A stretch of 64,000 nt of DNA from Aspidiotus rigidus (GCA_035079385.1 JAVHKY010000082.1:434001-498000), one strand, 5' to 3'. Numbered from the stretch's first letter, positions 45,690 to 57,452 are shown. Program-made: numbers and translations. Notes: generated by a model not told the origin, from the letters alone.

Positions 45690-45738
45690 CAGAAAATAGG
45701 GCGGGAGCGCTCCATTTACCGCTCATCTAAAATTAAAA
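45690..45738 (-). repeat. Right terminal inverted repeat of the recombinase element
   Basis: Complement of 43056-43104, with 33 bases exact (45706-45738). Confidence 0.85.
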
Positions 45739-45739
45739 T

Positions 45740-46715
45740 AGAATACGCTACAGGCTTGGCAAGTGTACGATTACCGAGTGATCGTAAACGCGCACGAGTT
45801 ATACTATCAATTTACTTTCGGGATTTGTAGGTAGATTAAATCTCATTGCTTCTCTTTTGATTTAGAGCATTCGAGTTCCTGACAACCAAAACGTAAGAAC
45901 CTACAGAATAATTTTGAAATTTCATAATTCACAAAAAGCCGGAGCTATATGGTATATGCGATCAAGTATCATCAGTACTGTTGAATAAAATATCTACCTC
46001 TTCCGACATTGTCGTACATTTTTTAATATCGTTCCGCGATTTGTGAAATAAATCTCATGGTTATTCTTTCGATTTCGAGTATTCAAGTCCTACCTGGTAG
46101 ACTGAAATATAAGGACCTACAAAATAGTATGACGATAATAAAAATTTATCTACCAGTAGGTATCGGACATTTGTATTGATAGATAAATAAGAGCAGGTAT
46201 CACTTTATGCGATCGAAAACCTGTCACGTTCTGTATTCATAATTTGAATTACGATTCTATTTCTGCAATCGATCAAGAATAGGTACATCAACCTAAGTTA
46301 CTCGTACATACTATTTTGAACTTCTTTCTCCTATTAATGAGTAATGATTCACTTGCGCTCGTTAGTCTTTTCATCCGATCGACTTCATTCACAAAAGAAA
46401 ACACAAAACCAGGCCGTTTATTTCGTATCGGTATTCTCAGGAAATTATAATTTCAACTTCTCGCTGATCCTATTTTGTTCCCAATTTCAGAATACCGGTA
46501 CACAGAAAGCCGAAGTTAGATGCGATCTCGAGTCAATGATACCCATTTACGTCTTCCGATATTATCAAACAATTTTTAATTTTGTTTTGTTATTTTGTCT
46601 GAAAAATGAATCTCAATCGTTTCTCAGTTCAGTTGTGTTTCAATTTTGAAGTTTTGAACACAAAATAGCGGAGTGATAATAATGACATAGATTTGACGAT
46701 GATAAAAATTTTTTG
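45740..46715. repeat. Right arm of a large inverted repeat
   Basis: Inverted counterpart of 38850-39560, longer because the internal unit is present about three times. It starts within 2 bases of the end of the recombinase element and has no coding content. Confidence 0.6.
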
Positions 46716-47265
46716 GACCAATTAAAAATAGCGTCACGATAAGCCAATGAGAATATTCGACGCGTCGATGTTGGGCCAAATGCTAGTCGATAACACCCTT
46801 GCTGTCGACACGCAGGACCGAATGAGCGCACCCTGGCACCGACCGACCCATACCACGTCCGACGGTTTGTTTACAAAGTGCCCTTATTATACAGGATAAG
46901 AGCTGCACAGAATTTAACATCAAATCCCTGTCTCAGAAATGGTTGACACATAAATTATTTTGAAAAAGAACAAATGTTTGAAAATTTACTTTGGAATACG
47001 TTGTAAAATGTAAAACTACTGTTTATTCAGACCTGCATGAGGAGTGCTCGATTGGCCTTCGCTGGCCGGCCACGCAAAAGCCTTCAGCTTGATGGAGCAC
47101 TTTTGCCACTGAGGGAATGTTGACCATTTTACCAACTTTTTGACTGAGAAGTCAGGTATTACTCTCGACACATTTTTGGCTGATAAGCCCGGGAATGAAT
47201 TTACTCAACGTTTCATATGTCCCAGAGCACTGCGAGACTAATGAAAAAATTTCAGGTTTTATAAT
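46716..47265. other. Unassigned non-coding sequence
   Basis: Nothing recognised. Confidence 0.4.
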
Positions 47266-48205
47266 ATACTAGCGGTTGGCGGCGCGCCTGACCGCCAGCT
47301 GTGTGTTGAGTAGATATCTGTGTTTTGTAAATATTCCAATTTTAATGGTAAGAGCTGACTTGACAAATAAGGGCTGTATTGCAGCAAAAAACGGACTAAT
47401 TCATCAATATTTTACCAGTCGCAATGATTAATGAATTGGATAAACAGTAAGTAAAAAGCTTGCCATATCCCTGGCGCGCATTACATCAGTCTGTACAGAG
47501 ACATAAGACGCACTCATTTGTTTCCTATATGAAAAACCGGATGTAATTTTCCCAATTCTTTCTCGAACCCAGTACCTTTTCCTAGGTAGTTTCAAACTCT
47601 GATGAGGATACTTATTTGACGTATAGTTACTCGTATTACAAAAAAAGAGCGAATTTTCAAGTAATTATTTTACATAAACGTCTCGTTTTAAATTCGAAAA
47701 TTGGATACGTAAAACTTGAATAGTAGTCTCTATAGATTCATCCAGAGCGTCCAGAGCAACCGGTTTAATTGCTCTCTCGGTGTGAACACAATGATATTGA
47801 ATTATGTATTCATCAAAATACCAATAGTTTCTAAATTTCCTCCTAAAAATCTGGGATTGAGCTTATTTGAAAGGAAATTACAGGAGCTACAATGTTTGTT
47901 CTCTTCAATTTTCCATAAAAATAAGTAAAACTCGAGTTATTACGATAATTCAATTTTTAAAACTGCGCCGCTCAGCTCAACGGGGGTGTGCGCGTACGTC
48001 TAAGGTACAGGGAGAAGCAGTTTCCAGTACTCGATAATGCCTTTTTTCCCAATTTTTCGCCCCCTACTCCACCACGAGGGAGTCGGAACGTCGAAATACC
48101 CGACCCAAATAAAACGAAAGTTTTAAAAAAAATTCCAAGTCGATAGGTGAAAGCGTTTGAAAGTTATCGACGTACATACAGATATAGGTATATATAATAT
48201 TGTAT
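47266..48205 (+). repeat. Dispersed repeat, copy B (without CT expansion)
   Basis: Matches 12759-13870 with the short seed GCTCTCTCGG at 47771 where copy A has the (CT)n tract. Begins ACTAGCGGTTGGCGGCGCGC and continues to a tail-like part with CCAAGTCGATAGGTGAAAGC near 48138. Ends in TA-rich sequence next to the TIR element at 48213. Confidence 0.6.
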
Positions 48206-48212
48206 ATACATA

Positions 48213-49093
48213 TGTTACGGGCAAATCGTGAAGTCGATAAATTCACGGAATGATCAGAAAAATTGATCATTTCATGAAATTATCGAGCCCCTTGATCATT
48301 GCGCGAAATGATCAGTTCTCATGAAGATTACATGGAATGATTGGGAAAAAATAGCATTTTTCCGTGATTTGATCAAATTATTTTCGCTCATTACGTAAAA
48401 TAATCACTCGTGTTCCTGCACAATATTTGCGGCCACAAAATTCGTCATTTACCTATTCTTGATATTCATACAAATATACAAAATGCAGTATGAAAAATAC
48501 TCGAATTTACTCAAACAAACGTGTATCATCTTAATAAAAAAGAACAGTGTCTCATCTCTTCAGAAGTTTATTTCAGTTATTTTCCGATTGTAAACAAGAG
48601 ACTTGTACATATCGGTGCGCAAGTGAAAGGGTTCATTTAAAATTATGAAGAAATCTGCGCGGGATGTGGTGGGTAGTTCGCTCCATTCTGGCCGGCATCG
48701 TCTTTGAATGAGCGAGGACAAGTGGACCTGATCACTACACTACACTATCACTGCAAAAAAAAAAAAAAAAAAAAAATGAAAGATGCATGAACAAAATCTT
48801 ACGATTCGAGAAGTATTTTTGACACCGATCACGATGCCGTTGACCGTTTTTCAAAGTTGGTTCCACATCAAGTTCCCGCGAATCGTAGCGATGCGCACTG
48901 TATGTAACCCAGCTATCGAATTTCGCGAGTGCGAGAACATACACGACGCGTCACTACGATTCCCGGGAACTTGAAATGTTCATTTCTAAATAACCAGAAC
49001 TAATTTTTAAAAACGGTCAGCGGCATCGTAATCAGCGTCGAAAATACTTCTAGGATAATATAATTTCGTTCATACATTTTTCAATTTTTTTTT

Positions 49094-49127
<34 letters not shown>

Positions 49128-49369
49128 ATAGTGTTATCGAACACAACCTGACAGGGAATACATACTAACTTATGGATCATGCATTATAAGAAACAACTCA
49201 CTAAATTTTATGTGCTCCGTCCTCTCACACAAAATTGTGTGATAACCACGACTAAAATATAATGTATAATTTTCTTTTCATATTTCATGACATGAATTTG
49301 CTCTGAACCTAACTTAACATTTTATATACCTAGACAGAACAGATCCAATTTTGTATTTTACCGTACTCG

Positions 49370-49401
<32 letters not shown>

Positions 49402-49638
49402 TGTATTTTCATAATTTATAATTTTCTTTTTATATTGAACAACATGAATTTAATGCTCCGAACCTAACGTAACATTTTGTGTAGACTGATCGTTTCACGT
49501 AATGATCAGAAATACGTGTCACAAAACGCGGAGAACTGATCATTTCGTGCAATGATCGAAGGGCTCGATCATTTCATGAAATGATTAATTTTTCTGATCA
49601 TTCCGTGAATTTATCGACTTCACGATTTGCGCGTAACA
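48213..49638. mobile_element. Non-autonomous element of about 1.43 kb with 108-bp terminal inverted repeats
   Basis: Starts TGTTACGGGCAAATCGTGAA and ends with the complement (CGATTTGCGCGTAACA). The arms match over about 108 bases with roughly 8 differences. The arms are full of TGATCATT and ATGATCA palindromes. The interior has no substantial ORF. It contains an inverted repeat (about 48790-49060), a (GTT)n tract (49096-49127), two direct copies of a CTGAACCTAACTTAACATTTT-type segment and a (TTA)n tract. Superfamily not assigned; a flanking target duplication is not convincing. Confidence 0.65.
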
Positions 49639-49639
49639 T

Positions 49640-49975
49640 GTACCTATTATACAGACAAACATTCTATTTCATATGCGGTATTAGATAAACAGTAAAACCT
49701 GTTCAAACGGACTGTGTGCGGAGAGTCAATTTTTTCCATATTAGCAGGTTTCCGGCTTATGCAGATGACATTTAAAAAAATATGAAAGTGAACTGCATTA
49801 TTTTATGTTTATTGATTACTTTGCAGTTTTGTACATATCATATATTTAAAGCGAATCACAAAAATAAGATTCTATGGGTGTTTGCTTGATACAAATTTTC
49901 ACAACATGATTTTGCAGACATACTTCAGCTTCTGCTAAAGCAGACAGCAAATCAGGGCAGTTAATTTCAGCAAAT
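49640..49975. other. Unassigned non-coding sequence
   Basis: Nothing recognised. Confidence 0.4.
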
Positions 49976-49983
49976 CATTATGA

Positions 49984-50119
49984 TTTACGGGGGGGGGGTA
50001 AGGGGGACGTTCCCCCAAAAAAAACTTCCAAAAAAGACTGAAATTGTTTAAATTATTTTTGAAGAATGGAATATCCCCCTCCCAAACGAAAAAAAAATGT
50101 ACCCGTAAATCCGCGCCTG
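49984..50119. mobile_element. Short MITE-like element, left end shortened
   Basis: Ends CGTAAATCCGCGCCTG on the right and starts TTTACGGGGGG on the left, which is the complement of the right end without its last 10 bases. The 8 bases CATTATGA flank it on both sides (49976-49983 and 50120-50127). It is related to 57289-57452. Confidence 0.5.
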
Positions 50120-50129
50120 CATTATGAAG

Positions 50130-50930
50130 TGCAGCATGATAACGCTGAAATTTCCGCTTCACAGAGGAAAAATGATCAGAAAACTATTCCGTTACCGCGT
50201 TAGAAAGTTTCTGCCTTATACAGTAGTGTACTTTATATGTAACAAGATTTCTTCCGTTCAAGCAGGTTTCCGTCTTATTCAGGGTCCGTTTCAGATTCCA
50301 TAGCAGGCGTGATAGAGGGCGCTGTTTTGATTGTACTAGAAGTATGAGTTCTACGTTCAACAGCCTCTCTCCTTTCCGTAGTCATTTTCAATCAAAACAA
50401 AAAGTTATAACCCGTGCGTTTATCTAAGCAGCGCTATCTATCACGCCTGCGAGAGTACTACTATTTCTGCCTCTCCATTACTTTTCATACTCAAAGTATC
50501 TATATCTATATCTATATACTAGCTTTCCCACCCGCCCTTCGTGCGGCTGCAAGTATAATATACCGGTATTGAGCAAAATATTATATTATTTTGAAGGGGT
50601 TGTTAGTGAAACATTGAAAAAGATTCGTTGAGTATTCTCATACTCAATAGAACTGAATAAGAAGTAAGAACATAATGATTAAATTTATATTAAACAATGA
50701 GAAAATAAAGAGGTCATTAAGACATCAAACCTCTGAGGTAATAGAAATGGAGGGGGGGAGTAAAAATAAATAACCTTGAAGTCAAAGAAATGGAACGCAA
50801 TGAACTTGAATTAAGTTTTAAACCGATAAAAGAGAGAATATTACATAAGAATAACTTGCAAAAATAACCAATAAGCAAGATATAATTCATGTGGCACAAT
50901 ATTGAGTGATAAGAAAACACAATATCAATA
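50130..50930. other. Unassigned non-coding sequence
   Basis: No coding recognised. At 50519 the phrase ACTAGCTTTCCCACCCGCCC resembles the start of LINE/SINE-type repeats elsewhere in the window. Confidence 0.4.
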
Positions 50931-51940
50931 AGTTGAAATTCTTCTCAACGCCCCCACCAACAGTATATAGTTTGAAATTCAAAATTTCATTAAGCTTCAT
51001 ATTTTATATTAACTGATGAAAAACAGAAATTCTTCCGGATATGCGTCTCCTCCCCCTCCGAATTTCTCCTCTCCTCTCGAAATTGAAAATTCGATTACCC
51101 GTTTTTTACATATCTTGACTGATGAAAAGTCAAAATTTTATCAAGATAAAATTTATTGTTGAAATTGACAATTTCATTGTCCCATTTCAAATGTAATAGA
51201 AAGTCAAATTCTTCCAAACATCCTTTCCCTTCACGCCCCCCCTTATAGTATATATGTAATTTGAGATTCTAAATTTCACCCCTTTTTTTCAATAGAAAAA
51301 TTATAATCCTTCTAAACATTCTTCACCTCCCACTGCCCTCTCCCTTTGTGGTATATCGTTTGAAAATCAAAATTCCATTAAGCTATGTTGATTATTCATT
51401 ATGATTCATGTATTCAATTGATGAAAAAGTTGAAATTGTTTCCAATATATGTCTCCTCCCCTTTCAAATTACTCCTCACTCATTGGAATTGAAAATCCCA
51501 TATCCTGTTTTTTATGTAAGTATTTAACTGATGAAAAGTCCAAATTCTTCTGAATATTCGTCCCTTCCTCCTCGGGATCGTTCCTCCCACTTATTTTAAA
51601 CAATTGAAAATCAATATTTTATCAAGTCCCATTTGTCATGTATTATTAGTTGAAATCCAAAATGTTATTTCCCATTTTGATTGTAATTAAACGTTGAATT
51701 CTTATAAACATCCTTCCCCTCCCTACCGCCCTTCTCATGGCATACGTGAAGTTCAAGATTCTAACTTTCATTCGGTCATCCCATTTCTTTAAAATGTTTT
51801 TAAGCAGTTGATCAGAAAATAAAATTCTTCTACACATTCTTTCCCTCCTTCCCCTCATAGTATATTGTTTGAAAATCAAACTTTCAATAAACTATGTGCA
51901 TGATTTATTTTGATATCTGATATTCAGTTCTCAATAAAGT
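50930..51940. repeat. Degenerate tandem array, about 1 kb
   Basis: Repeated units alternate a CT-rich part (CCTCCCCTCC and similar) with TATATRRTTTGAAAATC, AAAATTTCATTAAGCT and ACTGATGAAAAGTC. At least eight partial units of 60-120 bases are recognisable. Same family as the shorter arrays at 22.0, 32.3 and 59.4 kb. Confidence 0.55.
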
Positions 51941-52620
51941 TATGGTTCAAGTTCATATTTTTATAAGTTTAAGAATAAAAACGTGGTTCATTACGATTCA
52001 ACATCATTCACGATTATTAAAAATTCTGGGGTGGCAATGTTGTTTGCTATAAATACTCTCGGAAATGAGCTCTTTAATTTGACGTATCGTTCAACGAAAT
52101 CCGTTGTGTCTAAACGATGTGATGCCTAAAGAACTGTTCATTTATACTTAATATCCAAAAAAATCAGACATATAGGCCGAAGAACACGTACAGCAGTGCA
52201 GAGTACATCACAACAGGTGAAAAGAAGGAAGACAGTTTCCTTTAATGCACTCCAGTACAATCTAGAGGAAGAACATGATAGTTTAGTTGATGTTGGTAGT
52301 CCGATAATTGTAGGTACAATGTTTGGCTATGCGTTAAACCGAGGAACCAAGATGAGGATTCTGTTGTTTGAATGGGAAAGAGGCTCTTAATCTTCGGCCT
52401 AGATGTCTGATTTTTTTGGAGAAGGCATTTTCGATACAATCACGAATAATCACAATGAACAGCCTCTCTAATCTTGATCTTGAGGAACATGTTTTGTTTA
52501 CCTACTGTGTTGAGTGCGTTGACTGATAAAAACCAGTTATACCAAATCACTAAATTTCTCTATAGGTATCCAACTTGATAATGAGTACAAACTCGAAACG
52601 CAAAAGTACGATTCAGTAAA
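51940..52620. other. Unassigned non-coding sequence
   Basis: Nothing recognised. Confidence 0.4.
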
Positions 52621-53000
52621 TTTTCATCAAATTTCCAAAGATTCGATTTGTATTCTCAAACTTCTTACTTGTACTTTAGACCAATTCAAACGCGGAATCG
52701 ATTTGAATTCTTGAACACGGTGAACACCATACTTTTGTTCGCATAATGAACCGATTTTCATGAATTCGATTCGACTCCCTGTTTCAAAAATAACAATTTG
52801 TAAATTTTCAACACGATACTTTTGTTTGTATAGTGAACCAATTTTCATGGGTTCGATTCGAGTCCTTGCTTCAATTCAATTCCCTCTGAAATCGAGCGAT
52901 TACGAAAATCGCGCAACGCTGATAAACATACAGAACAAATTCTTGTGGGTTCAATTCGTATTCTCGTCCGAATTGGATTCTCTTTCAAATTGAGCGATTA
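52620..53000. repeat. Degenerate tandem repeat of about 95-bp units
   Basis: Three units share GAACCRATTTTCATG(A/G)(A/G)TTCGATTCG-type words (about 52748, 52838 and 52940) and CTCTGAAATCGAGCGATTA or CTTTCAAATTGAGCGATTA. Confidence 0.5.
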
Positions 53001-53059
53001 AACAATAATTTTTGTAGTTGCTTATTTTGTAGCTATGCAAAAAAATAATTCATACACAT

Positions 53060-53135
53060 CGCCTGGAATCGAACCGCATACCCTAGGTTTGATTGATCGG
53101 TTATGCGTTAGAGGCACACGCCACTGTACGTTGTG
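53060..53135 (-). other. tRNA-like sequence
   Basis: The minus strand has GTGGCGTGTGCC (A-box-like) and GGTTCGATTCC (a perfect B-box) about 45 bases apart. Arms do not all pair, so a tRNA pseudogene or SINE head is more likely than a gene. Confidence 0.4.
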
Positions 53136-53690
53136 AGGTGGTTGTGAGCGTGCGCGATCCGAAAACATGTTCATAACTCGTAGTCTTGTTTAGCTTTAAC
53201 GCTGAATTTCAGGCGAATGAAAGAAAAGCCTTGTAATATTTTTTGCTATAAACACGCTCAGAAACAGGCCCTTTCGTTTGAGATGTTTACCAACTATCCC
53301 CGTTCTGTCTAACAGACGTGATGCGGAAAGAAGTGTTCTTATATAAGATAGATTATTATGAAAGAATTGACGTTTTTTTGTGTCAAATAGGCTTGGCAAC
53401 TATTGGGGTGTACATATATAAAGGCACGCGGAATGAAAATAAATACTAAGGAAGGAAGTGAACGCGAAAAGGGTTGAAAATGATATACATTTTTATATCT
53501 GATTTACGCGATGACTCTTGAAATGTTACAAGACCATCAGCGTTGTTTTGACGTAAATATACGCCAACGGCTCCCGTTAACGCAACACAGCATATAAATA
53601 CGTTCGGCTTCTTGGTCCATTCCTAATAAAACGTTGCCGCCGCGCCGCGAACAGGTTAAAGCTTGAATAAAGAAATTTTGTTCGTGCAAG
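53135..53690. other. Unassigned non-coding sequence
   Basis: Nothing recognised. Confidence 0.4.
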
Positions 53691-54085
53691 GATAAATTAA
53701 GATTATAGAAAAACACTTAGGCTTTGCCCGCACTCCTTAAAAAGACAAAAATTTCTTTTTTTTTTTTTTATTTATTCCGACGTTTCGGTAACTTCGTAAC
53801 CATTATCAAGAGAGAACAAAATAAAACGGATCAGAAAGAAAAATAAACAAAATTAGATATTTGAAAAAGATACAGGTCAAGTATTTGCCTGTACCGTACA
53901 TATGTGATTAATCACCGGCGAGTAGAACGGTTCCATTCCCAGAGTATCGCTCTTAAAAATTTCAATTACTACATATGTGATTAATTTACGAAGTAACCAA
54001 AACGGCAAAATAAAAAAAAAAAAATAAAAAAAAAAAATTTGTCTTTTTAAGGAGTGCGGGCAAAGCCTAAGTGTTTTTCTATAAC
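53690..54085 (-). mobile_element. Non-autonomous PLE derivative (inverted tail, short body, hammerhead-like block, tail)
   Basis: On the minus strand a hammerhead-like block at 53810-53778 is followed by a tail with GAGTGCGGGCAAAGCCTAAG and CCTTGCACG. The same tail segment lies in opposite orientation at 54036-54085. The body between is only about 225 bases and non-coding. This is the layout of the PLE at 59.74-62.38 kb without genes. Confidence 0.6.
53778..53810 (-). ncRNA. Degenerate hammerhead-like motif at a PLE 3' end
   Basis: Minus strand: TTGATAA core (two changes), stem II GGTTAC with GTTACC (one mismatch), GAA-ACGT-C. Same core changes as the motif at 10278-10311. Confidence 0.4.
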
Positions 54086-54089
54086 CCTC

Positions 54090-56590
54090 TTAAAGCCTTG
54101 GCGAGGGATAAAAGTTAGATGTTATTGGCTGTATCTCTTCATTATGCAGTCTATTGGTATAAATCAGAGTTTTTTAGTTTCACAAAATTGACAAAATTGC
54201 TTGGAAATACGGATCGAGTGTCAATCGATGGCCGCGTATAATTTTCATTGGTTTACGGATATCTGCGTACCTACGTGTTGTATTGAGAGATATGGTTAAG
54301 ATAACTAGATAAGCGTGAAATGAATTATTGGTTGCTATTAAGCAAAAATACATAAGTTTTTACTGTATAAAGACGTATCTAAGTGAATTTACTCCGTGTA
54401 CGAGTACAAATTTTATTATTGTTTCTGTTTTAAAATGGTTAAACGAAAATCGAATATCGGTACGTCTCCGCGAGGAAACCTCAATACTAAGTCAATTGTA
54501 GGTCAATTGTAATTACGAGTATAGCGCAACCGAACGAGGGGCGGATCTACAGGGTGATTTACGGGGGAAGAGTTAGAATAAATGTGTGTAGGTAGGGAAG
54601 TGGGCTTTTCATAGTGATTTTCATAGATCCAGCAAATTGAAAAAATTTCTCAAGGTGTGGTATTAATCAGAGAACATACTGGATAAGCATGGAGGGCGAA
54701 AGAAAATATTAAAAAGATGGAGAGGGACTCTCAAAGAGCGGCAGGAGTCGGAGAATAGATAGGGTAGCCGTGGAGAATGAGTAGTTGGACAAGTGAAGAA
54801 GGATCGTCGAACTTCAAGAAATTACAGGCTTGGGGGTTCTTTAAACTTGGTCAAATTATAGTCATTTTTTATAATTCCTCAATTTCCTCTCAAATTTGAT
54901 AATGCCTATTTTCTGAAATTATCAAACCAACTGTCTGTATACGATTGCATGATGTTGCAGAGTGTTCAACGTTATTAACAAGAAATTTTGGGTTCATTTG
55001 GATGGATGGCTTTCGAGTAATTCTCAAGTTAAATAGATCTCATCGATGTATTTGAGTCCCCTCAATTGTTATTCGTACGCGCGCATATCTTTTACTGGCT
55101 AGAAGAATTTTTAATCAACAACCGTACAGGATAGAAAAATTGTAACTTCGAAAGTGCACGTATAATTTTGATTACTACGAGTACATATTTGAATTTAGAT
55201 GGATGGTTAAATTTGAAGATGAAAAGTCGGTAATGATTACACGCTGCTGCGTAAGCACTTTTTTTTTTTTTGGTGTGCTATTCATTATACCCCGTAAAAA
55301 ATTGTCCACTTCCTTTCACTTTATTCGGATTTTATATCACAAAAACACCCTTCTCCAATCGATTTATGAATTTTATACCTCATCAAATTTTCTTCATCCA
55401 TTTTCGCTCGTTTTGTCAAAAGTATAAAGAACGCACTTGAATTCTTTGTCTATAACTATAACGAATTCTATCAGTCATAAGAAGAAAATAGATTTAATTT
55501 CAATAGTACGAGTACGTATAGTACAGTACAGTATAGCATAGTATAATAAGTATAATGATAATAACGTTGCTCATTGATCACACACCATTTGTCACTGCGC
55601 TGCACTGCACTTGCACTGTAAAGCTCATTCCATCGGCTATACCTACGTGCACAGTTTTTTTATTTTCATTTATTTATTTATTTATTTATTTATTTTTTTC
55701 TCCTGTATGTATCTGGATAAGTTTAGAGTGTTACGTCTGAAAATTGTTCACGAAACAAAGACTGTTTTTCATTTTTTTTCCCCCCATTTACACAAAACGC
55801 CATCATCCGACCGGTTGCTAAACGTATGTATGAATAATATGTATTTTATACATATGCATCAGATACACATCATTTGCATAATTAATTGAGGAAAGCCCAT
55901 ATCGTACAACATGCCCGCATTTGAATGTAACAACTTACAAACCATAGGTACTATTTGACTCTTGAGTGTCACCCCTATCATAATTTAATTAATGCCTTTA
56001 TTAATATTGTCCGATAAAGAGCGCGAAATTCTGAATAGTTTGACGGCACCTGTCATTCTTACCATATTTTATTTCATTTGCAGTTACTATCTTTTTCAGA
56101 TGCTTGCTTTGTAAACATGAACTAATGTTGAACATGATCAACCTGGTATTTTACTAATGATTCTAGGATAAACAACGGTAAACGAGTTGTAATGGAAAAA
56201 GAATAAGAATTAAAAATTTCAATTACAGCGACATAGATACCTACCTATACAAAAGCCGCCAGAAAGATGTTAACAGTTGAATGGGAATTTTGACTCAATT
56301 TATCGTAGCTCGAAAATGCAAAACGTTGGACGTATAATTCGAATGTACAAAATTTCTATTTCAATTTTATGTACAATTTGTGCCAAATACGAAATTTCTA
56401 CGTCTTCTCCGAGTCAAGTTATGGACTAAAGTGTGCCAGAAATTGACCCATTTGCTAAGATTTCCGAAACAAGAAATACAAAATTCCCGCACTTTCAAGC
56501 TTCACAGGATTATTCAGGTATTTTCTTCAAATTAGCGTTAAATTTCACTTTCAAATCAAGTAAAATATGGAAGTTTGAACGATAAGAGAT
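54090..56590. other. Non-coding stretch, no gene recognised
   Basis: AT-rich sequence. At 54541-54575 the phrases GGGCGGATCTAC and GATTTACGGGGG resemble pieces of the MITE at 57289. (TTTA)n lies at about 55667-55692. No coding. Confidence 0.45.
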
Positions 56591-56594
56591 GAAG

Positions 56595-57130
56595 TGTGCT
56601 CCACGTTGCGAGCCGGGAGAAAAAGGTATCTAGACACGCACGAGTAAATTATTTATTCGACGCAACTAGTTTCGAACCATCATCAGGCGTAACTGAGAAA
56701 TGAATACTACAAGTAGGAAAAATATTTTAGGAAATTACAGTAACTATTTAGTTGAAACATGAAATGAAAAAATCTGTATGTATGACCTCATTTAACAAAT
56801 GCAGTTCCTCGTTAGCTGGAGATTTCAATTTCTTCGGCTGTACTCAGCAGCCTACTTTTTTTGACGTCATGAAGAAGGGAGATGTCATCATTTTCGTTGA
56901 AATGGTGATTGCACGCTAGAAGGTGGTCAGCAAACGCAGAAAGCTCGAATTTTCTCTTTTCCCATGCTATGCTAATGGGTGTTCTCGAACACGGTGATGT
57001 AAAACCCGGCCAGTTTGGTCAATGTAGGCTACATTGCAGTCACCCCATTTGAGCTTATACATTCACCACTACGATTATACAGAGGTACAGGGTCGCGAAA
57101 TGTAACGCGAAACTTTGGTGTTGAATACTG
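56595..57130 (-). mobile_element. 5'-truncated PLE 3' half (left member of a head-to-head pair)
   Basis: Minus strand, from about 57130 down: endonuclease coding remnant, spacer, hammerhead candidate (56690-56660) and a tail. The coding part reads GVYKLKWGDCNVAYIDQTGR with the Gly of the YIG strand changed to Asp, then ELSAFADHLLACNHHF and KKSRLLSTAEEIEI. At least one frame break precedes it. It is the inverted relative of 57890-58370. Confidence 0.7.
56660..56690 (-). ncRNA. Hammerhead-like motif with intact core, no stem II
   Basis: Minus strand: ACGC (pairs with GCGT after the cleavage site), CTGATGA at 56686-56680, TGGTTC in place of stem II, GAA at 56673-56671, the palindrome ACTAGT and T. 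Core and inner stem I are complete. Stem II is missing, so any activity would be reduced or need dimerisation. Confidence 0.45.
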
Positions 57131-57288
57131 CTACGTTTGATGAGTTCCGCGATGGTCTGCGGTAAGTGTAAACAAGAAAATTGTGACATCCTAGCAAAAA
57201 ACTGAAGACGGCATCGTTTTCAGCATTGAAAAACACCTGGAAATCGGGTATTCGAATATATAATACTTTTACTTTCTATTGCCGTAGT

Positions 57289-57452
57289 CAGGCGTGGATC
57301 CAGACGATCACTTTGAAAGGAGAAATAATCCAAAAAAAGTTGAATTTTTTTTTTTTTTTTTCAATATTTTCTTCAATACTTCGGATTTTTTGTTGTTTTT
57401 TGGGGTTTTTAAGGGGTGAAATTTCCCCAATCCCCCCGTGGACCCGCGCCTG
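57289..57452. mobile_element. 164-bp MITE-like element
   Basis: Starts CAGGCGTGGATCCA and ends TGGACCCGCGCCTG, an inverted repeat with few mismatches. CGTAGT flanks it on both sides (57283-57288 and 57453-57458). The interior is T-rich. The ends resemble those of the element at 49984-50119. Confidence 0.6.

Larger units (their letters stand above)
43056..45738 (+). mobile_element. Crypton-type tyrosine-recombinase element with terminal inverted repeats
   Basis: The 33 bases at 43056-43088 are repeated exactly in inverted orientation at 45706-45738 (AGATGAGCGGTAAATGGAGC lies in the middle). Weaker matching extends to 43104 and 45690, giving about 49 bp. Between them lies one open, spliced gene for a tyrosine recombinase (43605-44952), with about 550 bases upstream and a degenerate tandem array downstream. 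The length of 2,683 bp fits a compact Crypton. Cryptons move by a tyrosine recombinase and are generally described as lacking terminal inverted repeats, so this arrangement is unusual. No clear target duplication is seen at the AT-rich borders. Confidence 0.75.

Noticed and set aside
49374..49402. Regular TTA spacing considered as a CRISPR-like array
   Set aside because: A simple trinucleotide microsatellite. No repeat-spacer structure exists anywhere in the window, and the sequence is eukaryotic.
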